This document shows positions 1 to 5,995 of a DNA stretch of 7,020 bases, in pieces. The translations under genes were made by a program, and so were the position numbers. The notes under the pieces were generated by a model. The model worked only from the letters and a program-made list of their open reading frames with translations. It ran no database searches and was not told the origin of the DNA. Position 1 is the first letter of the stretch. Every line of letters begins with the position of its first letter. This DNA comes from Planctomycetota bacterium (GTDB lineage: Bacteria > Planctomycetota > UBA1135 > GCA-002686595), in assembly GCA_028823185.1 (NCBI GenBank), contig JAPKBY010000085.1:1-7020 (forward strand). The letters are read 5' to 3'.

Positions 1-416
1 AGTGAGCGCACGATGCAGAGCTTGTCTGCGTGGCTGCCTATCTTGGGGAAGAGCGTGCAGATCTCTTGGCCAGACTCTCCGAACTGTGCGAAGGCGTGCT
101 GGGGCGCGAAGCACTTGAGGGCCGCTCCTTGGAGCTGCGCTAGCTGTTGTCCCTTCGTGAATGACTCTGGCATCGGCTCGCCGTGTCGACGCGCGAGCTC
201 CGGTTTGTAGTCGAGGGTCTCTAGGTGAGAGGGGCCGCCCGCCATGCAGAGGTGAATGACGCGGCGCGCGCGGGGCATGTGATGCGTCGAGTCGAGCGCT
301 CCACCGGTGGCGGCGATGCCGTCCTTGCCGAGGATGCTTGAGAGCGCGCCCGTGAGGACGCCGGCGCCAGCTTGGCCGAAGAAGCCGCGGCGGGTGAAGG
401 AGTTGGGGTGAGTCAT
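1..416 (-). CDS. DUF1501 family protein, N-terminal part (runs off the left edge)
   Basis: Reading the minus strand from the ATG at 416-414 gives 138 intact codons with no stop before the window edge. The N-terminus (MTHPNSFTRRGFFGQAGAG) carries a twin-arginine motif followed by a small-residue hydrophobic stretch, so the protein is probably exported folded by the Tat system. After the signal come segments I recognise from planctomycete DUF1501 proteins: VIHLCMAGGPSHLETLDYKP (about residues 53-72), then a GEPMPESFTKGQ segment, LKCFAPQHAF, and SGQEICTLFPKIGSHADKLC. Family members are usually about 450-480 residues, so roughly 70% of the gene lies outside the window. DUF1501 has a sulfatase/alkaline-phosphatase-like fold, but its substrate is unknown to me. 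The start overlaps the stop of the upstream DUF1549/DUF1553 gene by one base (TGATG), so the two are translationally coupled and probably work together outside the cytoplasm. Family assignment is firm; function is not. Confidence 0.93.
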   Translation of the reverse strand, partial: MTHPNSFTRRGFFGQAGAGVLTGALSSILGKDGIAATGGALDSTHHMPRARRVIHLCMAGGPSHLETLDYKPELARRHGEPMPESFTKGQQLAQLQGAALKCFAPQHAFAQFGESGQEICTLFPKIGSHADKLCIVRS

Positions 417-3400
417 CAGCTCCTCGTCACGGTCTCATGGAGGTTAAAGACGAGGCGCGCGAGCTGTGTCCAAGCCGCGAGCTCGTCAGGGGCGATCTCT
501 GCAGGGAGCGGCTGGGCTCCAACGCTGAGCAGGGCGCTCACGGCGTCCGCGTCGGCTGCGAAGCGTGCGCGCTCTGACTCAAGCAGCGCGCTGGCCACTT
601 CTAGCTCCTCGGGGCGCGGGCTTCGTGCGAGGACGCTCTGCCAGAGCTGCCTGATGCCTTGCACATCAGATCCTTCGCTGTGTGAGCGCTGTGCGAGGAC
701 GCGGGCGGCCTCTACGAAGGTGGGGTCGTTCAGGAGCACGAGCGCTTGCTGGGGAGTGTTCGAGCGGTTGCGGCGCGCGCAGGACTCTTCCCTGCTGGGG
801 GCGTCGAAGGCGTCCATGGCTGGGTGGAGGAAGGTGCGGCACCAGAAGGTGTAGAGCCCGCGCCTGTAGAGCGCGTCGCCTTCGTCTGCTTGCCAAGTGC
901 GCATCGGGAAGTTGAGCTCACGCCAGTGACCTGCCGGCTGGTATGGCTTCACGCTCTTGCCGCCGACTGACCTTGAGAGGAGGCCGCTCGCAGCGAGCGC
1001 TCCATCGCGCAGGAACTCTGCGTCATGTCGCCATCGAGACTGGCGAGCGAGGAGCTCGTTGTATGGATCCCTGTCGATGAGGTCCGCTCGTGAAGACGAG
1101 CTCTGGCGGTAGGTGCTCGAGGCTGTGATCGTGCGCACGATGTGCTTCACATCCCATCCGCTCTCGACGAACTCCACGCTCAGCCAGTCGAGCAGCTCTG
1201 GATGCGTCGGGCGCGCTCCTTGGTTGCCGAGGTCGTCGGGCGTACGGGCGATGCCTTCACCAAAGAGCAGCTTCCAGATGCGGTTGACGAAGGCTCGCGC
1301 GACGAGGGGATTGTTTTTAGAGACTGCCCAGCGCGCGAGGTCGAGTCGGTCTCCGCGCGCTCCCTCTCTCGCCGGCGTTTGCGGCATGAAGGCGGGAGTG
1401 CCCGGCGCGATGACCTCGCCGCTCTCATCCATCCAGTTGCCGCGCGGAAGGACGCGCACCTCTCTAGGTGTCACGCTGACCGTGGCTAACATCACGGGGA
1501 GGGTGGCTTCAAAGCTCGCGTGCGCCGCCTCGGCCTCAGCCAGGGCTGCGCGGCTCATCTCCAGGCTGGGTGCGCTCGCGCGGAAGTGTGCTCGCAGCAG
1601 CTGCTCTTGCTCGGGGGTTCTAGTTGATGCGCTCACGATGACTGCCTCACGGACAGATCCTGTGGCGCTGCCAAAGACTAGCGATGGCGTCTCTGTCTCG
1701 ACGCCGGCGTCGTCCCAGTGAGCGAGGCCGCCGAACTGGGTGTAGGCCATCCCGTCGACTGAGCTGCCCGGGCCGAGCCCCACGAGGGTCGGGTCGACCA
1801 CGAGGCGCACCCACTCGCCCGCGACGGGGAGTTCGCCCATCTTGCGGTGTGCGTCTGTGTCCGTGCCTGGGCCACCGAAGCTGATCTTGTCCGGGCCCCA
1901 GACGGCGCGGTGCTCCCAGTTTCCATCGATGTGGAATTGGAGCATGAGCTGTTCGGGTGGGTTCTCTGCGTCGAGGTAGACCCAAGCGTAGAGGAGGTCG
2001 CCCGCTCCTAGAGAGACCCTCTTGGTGGCCTCGTGGAAGAAGTGTTGGACGATCCCGTTGCCCGTCTGCTTGCGTGAGCTCTCACCGGAGTGGATGGGCG
2101 CGCCGTCAGCCTGAGTCACAAAGCTCCACGTGCCCTCCGTCGTGCCACCATTGGCTTGGATGTCGTCTAGCCAGATGACATTCGCGCGGACGCCATCGTC
2201 CGCCTCTGCCATCGCTGCTGACTCCCACGCTCGCTGCTCTGCTGTGAGCAGGGGGTCTTCACGGTCGAGCTCTTCCTCCAGTGACTGAGCCGTGGCGGAG
2301 AGCTCTTGGAGCTGCGCCTCTTGCTCAGGGGAGGCCACCTTCATCTCGGGCGGGACGGCGCCGACTCCTGCGAAGACGCCGACCTCGTTGATGTCTGCGA
2401 AGTAGGCAGACAGCTTGTAGAAGTCTTCCGTCGCGTATGGGTCGAACTTGTGGTCGTGACACTCGGCGCAGCCCACGGTTGATCCCAACCACACCGTGGA
2501 GAAGTTGCGCACGCGATCCGCCGCGTATTTGAGGAGGTACTCCTTCGCCTGTGAGCCGCCCTCGAAGGTGACCATGTTGAGGCGGTTGTAACCCGCAGCC
2601 ACCTTGTCGGGCATGCTGGGCTCTTCGAAGAGGTCGCCGCCGAGCTGTTCTAGCGTGAACTGGTCGAAGGCTTTGTTCTCGTTGAAGGAGCGGATCACAT
2701 AGTCGCGGTAGGGCCACATATTCCACTCTTGGTCGCCGTGGTATCCGACGGTGTCTGCGTAGCGCACGAGATCGAGCCAATGCTGCGCCATGCGCTCGCC
2801 ATAGTGGGGCGAGGCGAGCAGCTCTTCGGTGAGCGTCTCTAACGTCAACTCGCCGCTCTCTACGGCGTCCACGGTCGCGGGGCTCGCGGGGAGACCTGTG
2901 AGGTCGACGCTGAGTCTCCTCGCTAGGGTGCGCGCATCGGCGATGCTTGATGGTGAGAGCGCTTCGGTCTCTAGCCGGGCGAGGACGAAGCTGTCGATGG
3001 GGCTCTGTGTCCAGCGCTCATCTCGGACGTCTGGTGTGGCGGGCCGCTGAGGTGCGCGCCACGCCCAGTGGCTCTCGTACTCTGCGCCCTCGGTGATCCA
3101 GCGCTGAATGGTGCTTATCTCGGCGTCGTCTAAGGAGTGACGGAACTCTGCCGGTGGCATGCGGAAGTCCGCGTCAGGCTCAGTGATGCGCGCGAAGAGC
3201 TCGCTCTCCTCTGGCGCACCTGGGGTGATGACCTTGACTCCATCTCTGTGTGCGAAGAGGCCCTCTTCTCTGTCGAGGCGCAGCTTGGCCTTGCGCTTGT
3301 TGTTGTCCGGTCCGTGGCACTCGAAGCAGTTGTCCGAGAGGATGGGCCTGACGTCTCGATCGAAGCTGACCGGTGGGTCGCCTGCGTCCGCTGCGAGGCT

Positions 3401-3451
3401 GAGAAGTAAGAAGAGGGCTGAGGCTTCCAAGTGAGAACTCCGAGTCGTCAT
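416..3451 (-). CDS. Secreted planctomycete cytochrome c / DUF1549 / lectin-like / DUF1553 protein
   Basis: A 1011-residue exported protein of the large planctomycete family combining PSCyt1, DUF1549 (PSCyt2) and DUF1553 (PSD1). Numbering from the ATG at 3451: a signal peptide covers about residues 1-23 (hydrophobic core ASALFLLLSLAADA). A cytochrome c-like domain follows, with heme motif CFECH at 42-46 and a likely axial methionine in FRMPP (M98). DUF1549 spans about 149-355 and contains a second heme-type motif, CAECH, at 328-332. A glutamate-rich, probably coiled-coil stretch lies at about 374-411, then a lectin/LamG-like beta-rich segment at about 420-610. DUF1553 covers about 700-955, with the typical ARPTHPELLDWL segment and a late NTPQQALVLLNDPTF. 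The length is normal for the family. A longer reading from a TTG at 3496 is open, but the ATG at 3451 places the signal peptide at the N-terminus. An AGGAGG lies 31 bases upstream of that ATG, too far to serve it directly. The partner is the coupled DUF1501 gene. The protein may be involved in redox chemistry or polymer degradation at the cell surface, but this is inference. Confidence 0.95.
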   Translation of the reverse strand: MTTRSSHLEASALFLLLSLAADAGDPPVSFDRDVRPILSDNCFECHGPDNNKRKAKLRLDREEGLFAHRDGVKVITPGAPEESELFARITEPDADFRMPPAEFRHSLDDAEISTIQRWITEGAEYESHWAWRAPQRPATPDVRDERWTQSPIDSFVLARLETEALSPSSIADARTLARRLSVDLTGLPASPATVDAVESGELTLETLTEELLASPHYGERMAQHWLDLVRYADTVGYHGDQEWNMWPYRDYVIRSFNENKAFDQFTLEQLGGDLFEEPSMPDKVAAGYNRLNMVTFEGGSQAKEYLLKYAADRVRNFSTVWLGSTVGCAECHDHKFDPYATEDFYKLSAYFADINEVGVFAGVGAVPPEMKVASPEQEAQLQELSATAQSLEEELDREDPLLTAEQRAWESAAMAEADDGVRANVIWLDDIQANGGTTEGTWSFVTQADGAPIHSGESSRKQTGNGIVQHFFHEATKRVSLGAGDLLYAWVYLDAENPPEQLMLQFHIDGNWEHRAVWGPDKISFGGPGTDTDAHRKMGELPVAGEWVRLVVDPTLVGLGPGSSVDGMAYTQFGGLAHWDDAGVETETPSLVFGSATGSVREAVIVSASTRTPEQEQLLRAHFRASAPSLEMSRAALAEAEAAHASFEATLPVMLATVSVTPREVRVLPRGNWMDESGEVIAPGTPAFMPQTPAREGARGDRLDLARWAVSKNNPLVARAFVNRIWKLLFGEGIARTPDDLGNQGARPTHPELLDWLSVEFVESGWDVKHIVRTITASSTYRQSSSSRADLIDRDPYNELLARQSRWRHDAEFLRDGALAASGLLSRSVGGKSVKPYQPAGHWRELNFPMRTWQADEGDALYRRGLYTFWCRTFLHPAMDAFDAPSREESCARRNRSNTPQQALVLLNDPTFVEAARVLAQRSHSEGSDVQGIRQLWQSVLARSPRPEELEVASALLESERARFAADADAVSALLSVGAQPLPAEIAPDELAAWTQLARLVFNLHETVTRS
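420..425 (-). promoter_or_regulatory. Ribosome binding site for the DUF1501 gene, inside the end of the upstream gene
   Basis: GAGGAG on the minus strand ends three bases before the ATG at 416. It lies within the last codons of the upstream gene, whose TGA shares one base with this ATG. This fits stop-start coupling and fixes the DUF1501 start. Confidence 0.6.
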
Positions 3452-3495
3452 GATAGCGCTCTCGTACCGCTCTGCTCCAAGTCCTCCTCTGCACA

Positions 3496-4371
3496 ATGAA
3501 GATCGCCCTCGCTGATTGCTCTGAACACCATGATGGTGTCGAGACGGAGCGCCCCCTCTGGGAGGCGCTCGCTGCTCTTGATGTGGACTTCGAACGCCCG
3601 GACTGGGAGGACGAGGACGTAGATTGGGGCTCCTTTGATGTCGTCGTGGTGCGGACGACCTGGACTTACCACCACGCGCGAGAGCGCTTCTTGCGGTGGG
3701 TGGAGGAGGTCGCGGCCGTTACGACGCTCCACAATTCGAAGGAGATCATCGCCTGGAACAGCGAGAAGTCCTATCTGAAGGATCTCGATGCGGCTGGCGT
3801 TCCAGTGGCGCCGACGGAGTGGTTCGAGCTTGGGGAGACGGTGGACCTCGCGCGTGTCATGCATGAGCGCGGCTGGAAGTCTGGCTTCATCAAGCCGCTG
3901 GTGGGTGCTGTCGCTAGTGATACGCACCGCTTAAGAGCGGGAGAGGACAGCGTGCGTGAGGCAGAGGACTTCCTAAACGCGCGCTTAAAAGATCAGGCGA
4001 TGATGCTGCAGCCCTACCTCTCTCGAGTTGAGACGGAGGGGGAGGTCTCAGTGATGCTGATCGATGGTGAGCCGACGCACTCGGTGCAGAAGCTGGCCGT
4101 CGCTGGTGACTACCGCGTTCAGGACGCTCACGGCGGGACAGATCATCTCGTTGAGCTTGATCCCTCGCTCGTAGAGATCTCAAGGCGCGCCCTCGCGCTA
4201 GCCCCTGGAGTGGAGCTTCCGCTCTACGCGAGGGCCGATTTCCTCTTCGATGATGAGGGCGCCGCAGTGGTCAACGAGCTAGAGCTCATTGAGCCGATGC
4301 TCTTTTTCCAGCACCGACCTGAGGCGGCGACGACCTTCGCCGACGCGATCCTGGGCTTGGGTCGCTCTTAG
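3496..4371 (+). CDS. ATP-grasp ligase, DcsG/RimK-like
   Basis: A 291-residue cytosolic protein of the ATP-grasp superfamily. It most resembles stand-alone proteins often annotated as homologues of DcsG, the D-cycloserine biosynthesis ligase. An N-terminal Rossmann-like pre-ATP-grasp domain (about 1-80) contains the characteristic VVVRTTWTYH (50-59) and LHNSKEIIAWNSEKSYL (78-94). The ATP-binding half has FIKPLVGAVASDTHR (131-145), where K133 is the likely nucleotide-contacting lysine. LQPYL (171-175) is followed by GEVSVMLIDGEPTHSVQK (182-199). The metal-binding end is RADF (246-249) with VVNELELIEPMLFF (258-271); D248, E261 and E263 are candidate magnesium ligands. Length matches the family, and the ATG start is supported because homologues begin with a similar MKIAL strand. 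These enzymes join a carboxylate to an amine or similar group through an acyl phosphate, but the substrates cannot be read from sequence. No other cycloserine genes are nearby, so that product is unlikely. It is transcribed divergently from the cytochrome gene across 44 bases, and its stop overlaps the convergent neighbour by 4 bases. Confidence 0.88.
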   Translation: MKIALADCSEHHDGVETERPLWEALAALDVDFERPDWEDEDVDWGSFDVVVVRTTWTYHHARERFLRWVEEVAAVTTLHNSKEIIAWNSEKSYLKDLDAAGVPVAPTEWFELGETVDLARVMHERGWKSGFIKPLVGAVASDTHRLRAGEDSVREAEDFLNARLKDQAMMLQPYLSRVETEGEVSVMLIDGEPTHSVQKLAVAGDYRVQDAHGGTDHLVELDPSLVEISRRALALAPGVELPLYARADFLFDDEGAAVVNELELIEPMLFFQHRPEAATTFADAILGLGRS

Positions 4372-4706
4372 CGGCCCTCGGCTTCCTCTATCTGCTGCTC
4401 GGCCTCCTTCATGATCTCCTCAAAGGTGATGCCTTGTTCTTCCATCTCTCCCATCAACGCCACGCCGAAGATCACGACTACGATGCCGAGGAGAATGGAG
4501 AGTGAGGAGGTGATGATGCCTGTGACCGCGAAGCCCTTATCGTTCGACTTCATGCTCATGCAACCGAGCACGAGTCCAACGATTGCCACGGGCACAATGA
4601 GCGGTCCGAGCACGCACCAGCCGAGGAGGCTCACTATGCCGCAGATCATCGAGGCAGTCGCTTTGCCGGAGGAGGCGGGTGCGCTGTTTTCTTCCATGTC
4701 GTTCAT
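4368..4706 (-). CDS. Small DUF4190-like membrane protein
   Basis: A 112-residue protein from the ATG at 4706. A short acidic/serine N-tail (1-16) is followed by a hydrophobic region at about 18-49 (SMICGIVSLLGW, then VLGPLIVPVAIVGLVLG), probably one long or two short helices. A polar loop (MSMKSNDKG) leads to a second hydrophobic region at about 59-85. The layout of two hydrophobic blocks split by a short basic/polar loop before a KGFAVTGIITSSLS segment matches DUF4190. The C-tail (86-112) is strongly charged, rich in glutamate and probably helical. Function is unknown; related proteins are small inner-membrane proteins of unclear role. The start is supported by a Shine-Dalgarno-like AGAAGGA seven bases upstream; an upstream in-frame TTG at 4754 lacks such support. 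The 3' end overlaps the convergent ATP-grasp gene by 4 bases. Confidence 0.75.
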   Translation of the reverse strand: MNDMEENSAPASSGKATASMICGIVSLLGWCVLGPLIVPVAIVGLVLGCMSMKSNDKGFAVTGIITSSLSILLGIVVVIFGVALMGEMEEQGITFEEIMKEAEQQIEEAEGR

Positions 4707-4713
4707 CGCGTAA

Positions 4714-4720
4714 TCCTTCT
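4714..4720 (-). promoter_or_regulatory. Ribosome binding site of the DUF4190-like gene
   Basis: AGAAGGA on the minus strand, seven bases before the ATG at 4706. It is one of the clearer Shine-Dalgarno-like sites in the window and decides this start over the upstream TTG and over the ATG three codons further in. Confidence 0.55.
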
Positions 4721-4795
4721 GGTGTGGGGTCGGTAGGGTTGTCTGAGGGGCCAAGAATGTAAGGAAGGCGCTGGCCCATTTGAATCAACGGGCTC

Positions 4796-4880
4796 TTATT
4801 CTCTTCGTCCGGAGGCGGAGAAGAGGCTGATGGTGCTCATGTAGAGCGCTGCAGCCCTGCCGTGGTGTGATGCGTTCGTT
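4796..4880 (-). pseudogene. Decayed duplicate of the C-terminal end of the BI-1 gene
   Basis: On the minus strand this non-coding stretch reads AAALYMSTISLFSASGRRE and then TAA (4798-4796). The intact BI-1 gene next door ends AAALYMDIINLF, then LRLLRILGRRR. At the DNA level, about 35 of 43 bases match between roughly 4819-4863 and the corresponding part of the BI-1 gene near 4990-5034. A further upstream NA pair may correspond to the N198-A199 of BI-1. The aspartate that aligns with BI-1 D208 has become serine, several residues before the end are missing, and a stop (TGA, 4891-4889) lies just upstream in the same frame. I read it as the remaining tail of a deleted tandem paralogue. It has no start or ribosome binding site of its own and is unlikely to make protein. 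Confidence 0.6.
4801..4825. repeat. 10-bp inverted repeat (hairpin) in the gap after the BI-1 gene
   Basis: CTCTTC (4801-4806) and TCCG (4808-4811) pair with CGGA (4816-4819) and GAAGAG (4820-4825), leaving one bulged G and a four-base GAGG loop. It lies about 130 bases beyond the BI-1 stop and about 95 bases upstream of the DUF4190-like start. Neither strand has a T-run after the stem, so it is not a classical intrinsic terminator. It could still help end BI-1 transcription or act in the leader of the downstream gene. It lies inside the decayed BI-1 copy and is absent from the intact gene end. Confidence 0.35.
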
Positions 4881-4953
4881 GAGTGAGCTCAGGTTTGATC
4901 AGGCAATGAGAGAGTGAGTTGCAATGCCGCGATGAAGGTCAGGGCTTATGGCG

Positions 4954-5628
4954 CTACCTTCTCCGGCCAAGGATTCTGAGGAGACGGAGGAAGAGGTTGA
5001 TGATGTCCATGTAGAGCGCGGCGGCGCTGTCGATGGCGTTGTCGAGGGTCTTGGGGATCGCGTTGGCACGACCCCAGTCATAGCCGATGTAGCCGCAGAA
5101 GATGAGGACCACGATCCAGTCAGTTACGCCGTGGCTCCATCCGAAGAAGAGCCCTCCGATGACCTCTACGAGGATGACGGCGATGAGCGCGACCGTCAGT
5201 GCGCCGACGATCTTCTGGAAGAAGGCGGGGAACATGGAGCCCAACATCATCATGGCGATCGTCACAAAGCCGGTGGTCTGGATCGTCTCCAGCACGAGCC
5301 CGTCATATTTAGGGTCCGTGTATTGCCCAACAGCCATGGCGACCACGAGTCCGAATGGGAGCACGACGAGGTTGTAGCCGAGGAAGCTGACAGCCGGTTT
5401 GTCGGACTTGTTGAAGAGGAAGACTCCACCCATGGCGCAGGCGAAGAAGCCTAGGAGGAACACGATAGGGTTGATCGCGTAGAGAGCCTCAGCGGGCACA
5501 GCCTTTACGATCAGATAGTTGGCGAAGAAGCCCCAGCCGAGGGTCAGGCCGATCGCGAGGTTGTAGGCGCGGGGGCTGAGGAGCTGTCCCGTGGAGTGAG
5601 TTCTAGAGAAGACGTCGTTGTTCTGCAT
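4954..5628 (-). CDS. Bax inhibitor-1 / YccA-type membrane protein
   Basis: A 224-residue protein that is mostly hydrophobic, with about seven membrane helices at roughly 21-41, 52-72, 80-101, 115-134, 139-163, 168-186 and 200-219. The C-terminal part is diagnostic of the BI-1 (TMBIM, UPF0005) family: GYIGYDWGRANAIP (179-192) and AAALYMDIINLFLRLLRIL (202-220), ending in a basic GRRR tail. D184 and D208 are 24 residues apart. The two aspartates (D171, D195) of the pH-sensing latch in Bacillus YetJ have the same spacing, so the calcium-leak mechanism described for YetJ may apply. The protein acts in the cytoplasmic membrane, and its physiological role in bacteria is poorly defined. The ATG at 5628 gives a typical family length; no strong Shine-Dalgarno precedes it. 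It diverges from the tautomerase gene across 86 bases, which must hold both promoters. A decayed copy of its 3' end lies just downstream. Confidence 0.92.
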   Translation of the reverse strand: MQNNDVFSRTHSTGQLLSPRAYNLAIGLTLGWGFFANYLIVKAVPAEALYAINPIVFLLGFFACAMGGVFLFNKSDKPAVSFLGYNLVVLPFGLVVAMAVGQYTDPKYDGLVLETIQTTGFVTIAMMMLGSMFPAFFQKIVGALTVALIAVILVEVIGGLFFGWSHGVTDWIVVLIFCGYIGYDWGRANAIPKTLDNAIDSAAALYMDIINLFLRLLRILGRRR

Positions 5629-5714
5629 GTTGGATCTTTGGAGGGCGGTTGGCTGGGGCGAGTCTATGGCCTTCGAAGTGGAAATGGCAGCGCCGCGCAG
5701 GCTAGAGTCCTCAT
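5629..5714. promoter_or_regulatory. Divergent intergenic region between the BI-1 and tautomerase genes
   Basis: These 86 bases separate two genes transcribed away from each other, so both promoters should lie here or in the gene starts. I cannot pick out -35/-10 boxes or an operator with confidence. Neither start has an obvious Shine-Dalgarno sequence. Confidence 0.4.
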
Positions 5715-5900
5715 ATGCCGTTCTTACAGATGCACATGATCGAGGGTCGCCCGGAAGACAAGAAGAAGCAGCTCATCGCTGAGCTGACGGAGACCGTCTG
5801 CGAGGTCCTGGAGGCAGACCCTAAATCCGTCCGCGTGGAGCTGATTGAAGTTCCCCCGGAGAATTGGGGCATCGCAGGTGTCCCGATGTCTGATCGGTAA
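5715..5900 (+). CDS. 4-oxalocrotonate tautomerase family protein
   Basis: A 61-residue protein whose length and sequence match the small subunit of the 4-oxalocrotonate tautomerase family, which forms hexamers in the cytoplasm and moves protons between keto and enol forms of 2-oxo acids. After removal of the initiator methionine, the N-terminus is proline, the catalytic base (Pro1). Arg11 (in EGR) and Arg39 (in SVRVELIE), the substrate-binding arginines of the classical enzyme, are at exactly the expected positions. The classical Phe50 is replaced by Trp (ENWGIAG), a change seen in other family members. The beta-alpha-beta layout is clear: strand 2-8, helix about 13-32, strand 38-45. It stands alone, with no aromatic meta-cleavage genes around it, so the physiological substrate is unknown. 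The sugar-binding protein gene follows 95 bases downstream on the same strand. Confidence 0.9.
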   Translation: MPFLQMHMIEGRPEDKKKQLIAELTETVCEVLEADPKSVRVELIEVPPENWGIAGVPMSDR

Positions 5901-5995
5901 CAGTGGGGAGTCTCTGGGGCTCCACGTGAAGCCTCGGCCCAGCTTCCGTATCCTCTTAGCTCGCTTTCATACTCACATCGACCCTCGTGAATCTC

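Larger units (their letters stand above)
4707..4953. other. Intergenic region between the DUF4190-like and BI-1 genes
   Basis: This 247-base stretch contains the BI-1 tail remnant, the hairpin and the ribosome binding site listed separately. The open frame running upstream of the DUF4190-like ATG shows no recognisable protein. Bases 4881-4953 hold nothing I can identify, and I see no convincing sigma-70 promoter pair. Confidence 0.5.

Noticed and set aside
1113..1721. A 202-codon plus-strand open frame inside the cytochrome/DUF1553 gene
   Set aside because: Composition rich in Ser, Arg and Ala with no domain; it lies opposite a gene with clear family motifs throughout.
3448..3927. A 159-codon minus-strand frame over the start of the ATP-grasp gene, ending in ATGA overlap with the cytochrome gene
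   Set aside because: Almost all of it is antisense to a well-supported gene and it has no recognisable domain. The overlap with the ATG is probably chance; only the last 10 codons are discussed as a possible leader.
4750..4800. A sigma-70-like promoter (TTGATT and TACATT, minus strand) upstream of the DUF4190-like gene
   Set aside because: The spacing between the boxes is about 21 bases, too long, and the -10 matches only four of six positions.
4948..5454. A 168-codon plus-strand open frame opposite the BI-1 gene, rich in Asp, Glu and His
   Set aside because: The acidic, charged composition is what the reverse complement of a hydrophobic membrane protein gene produces; no domain or ribosome binding site supports it.
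5903..5925. A possible terminator hairpin after the tautomerase gene (GTGGGGAG with CTCCAC)
   Set aside because: Only about six pairs with a bulge, and no T-run follows, so it does not meet the standard for an intrinsic terminator.
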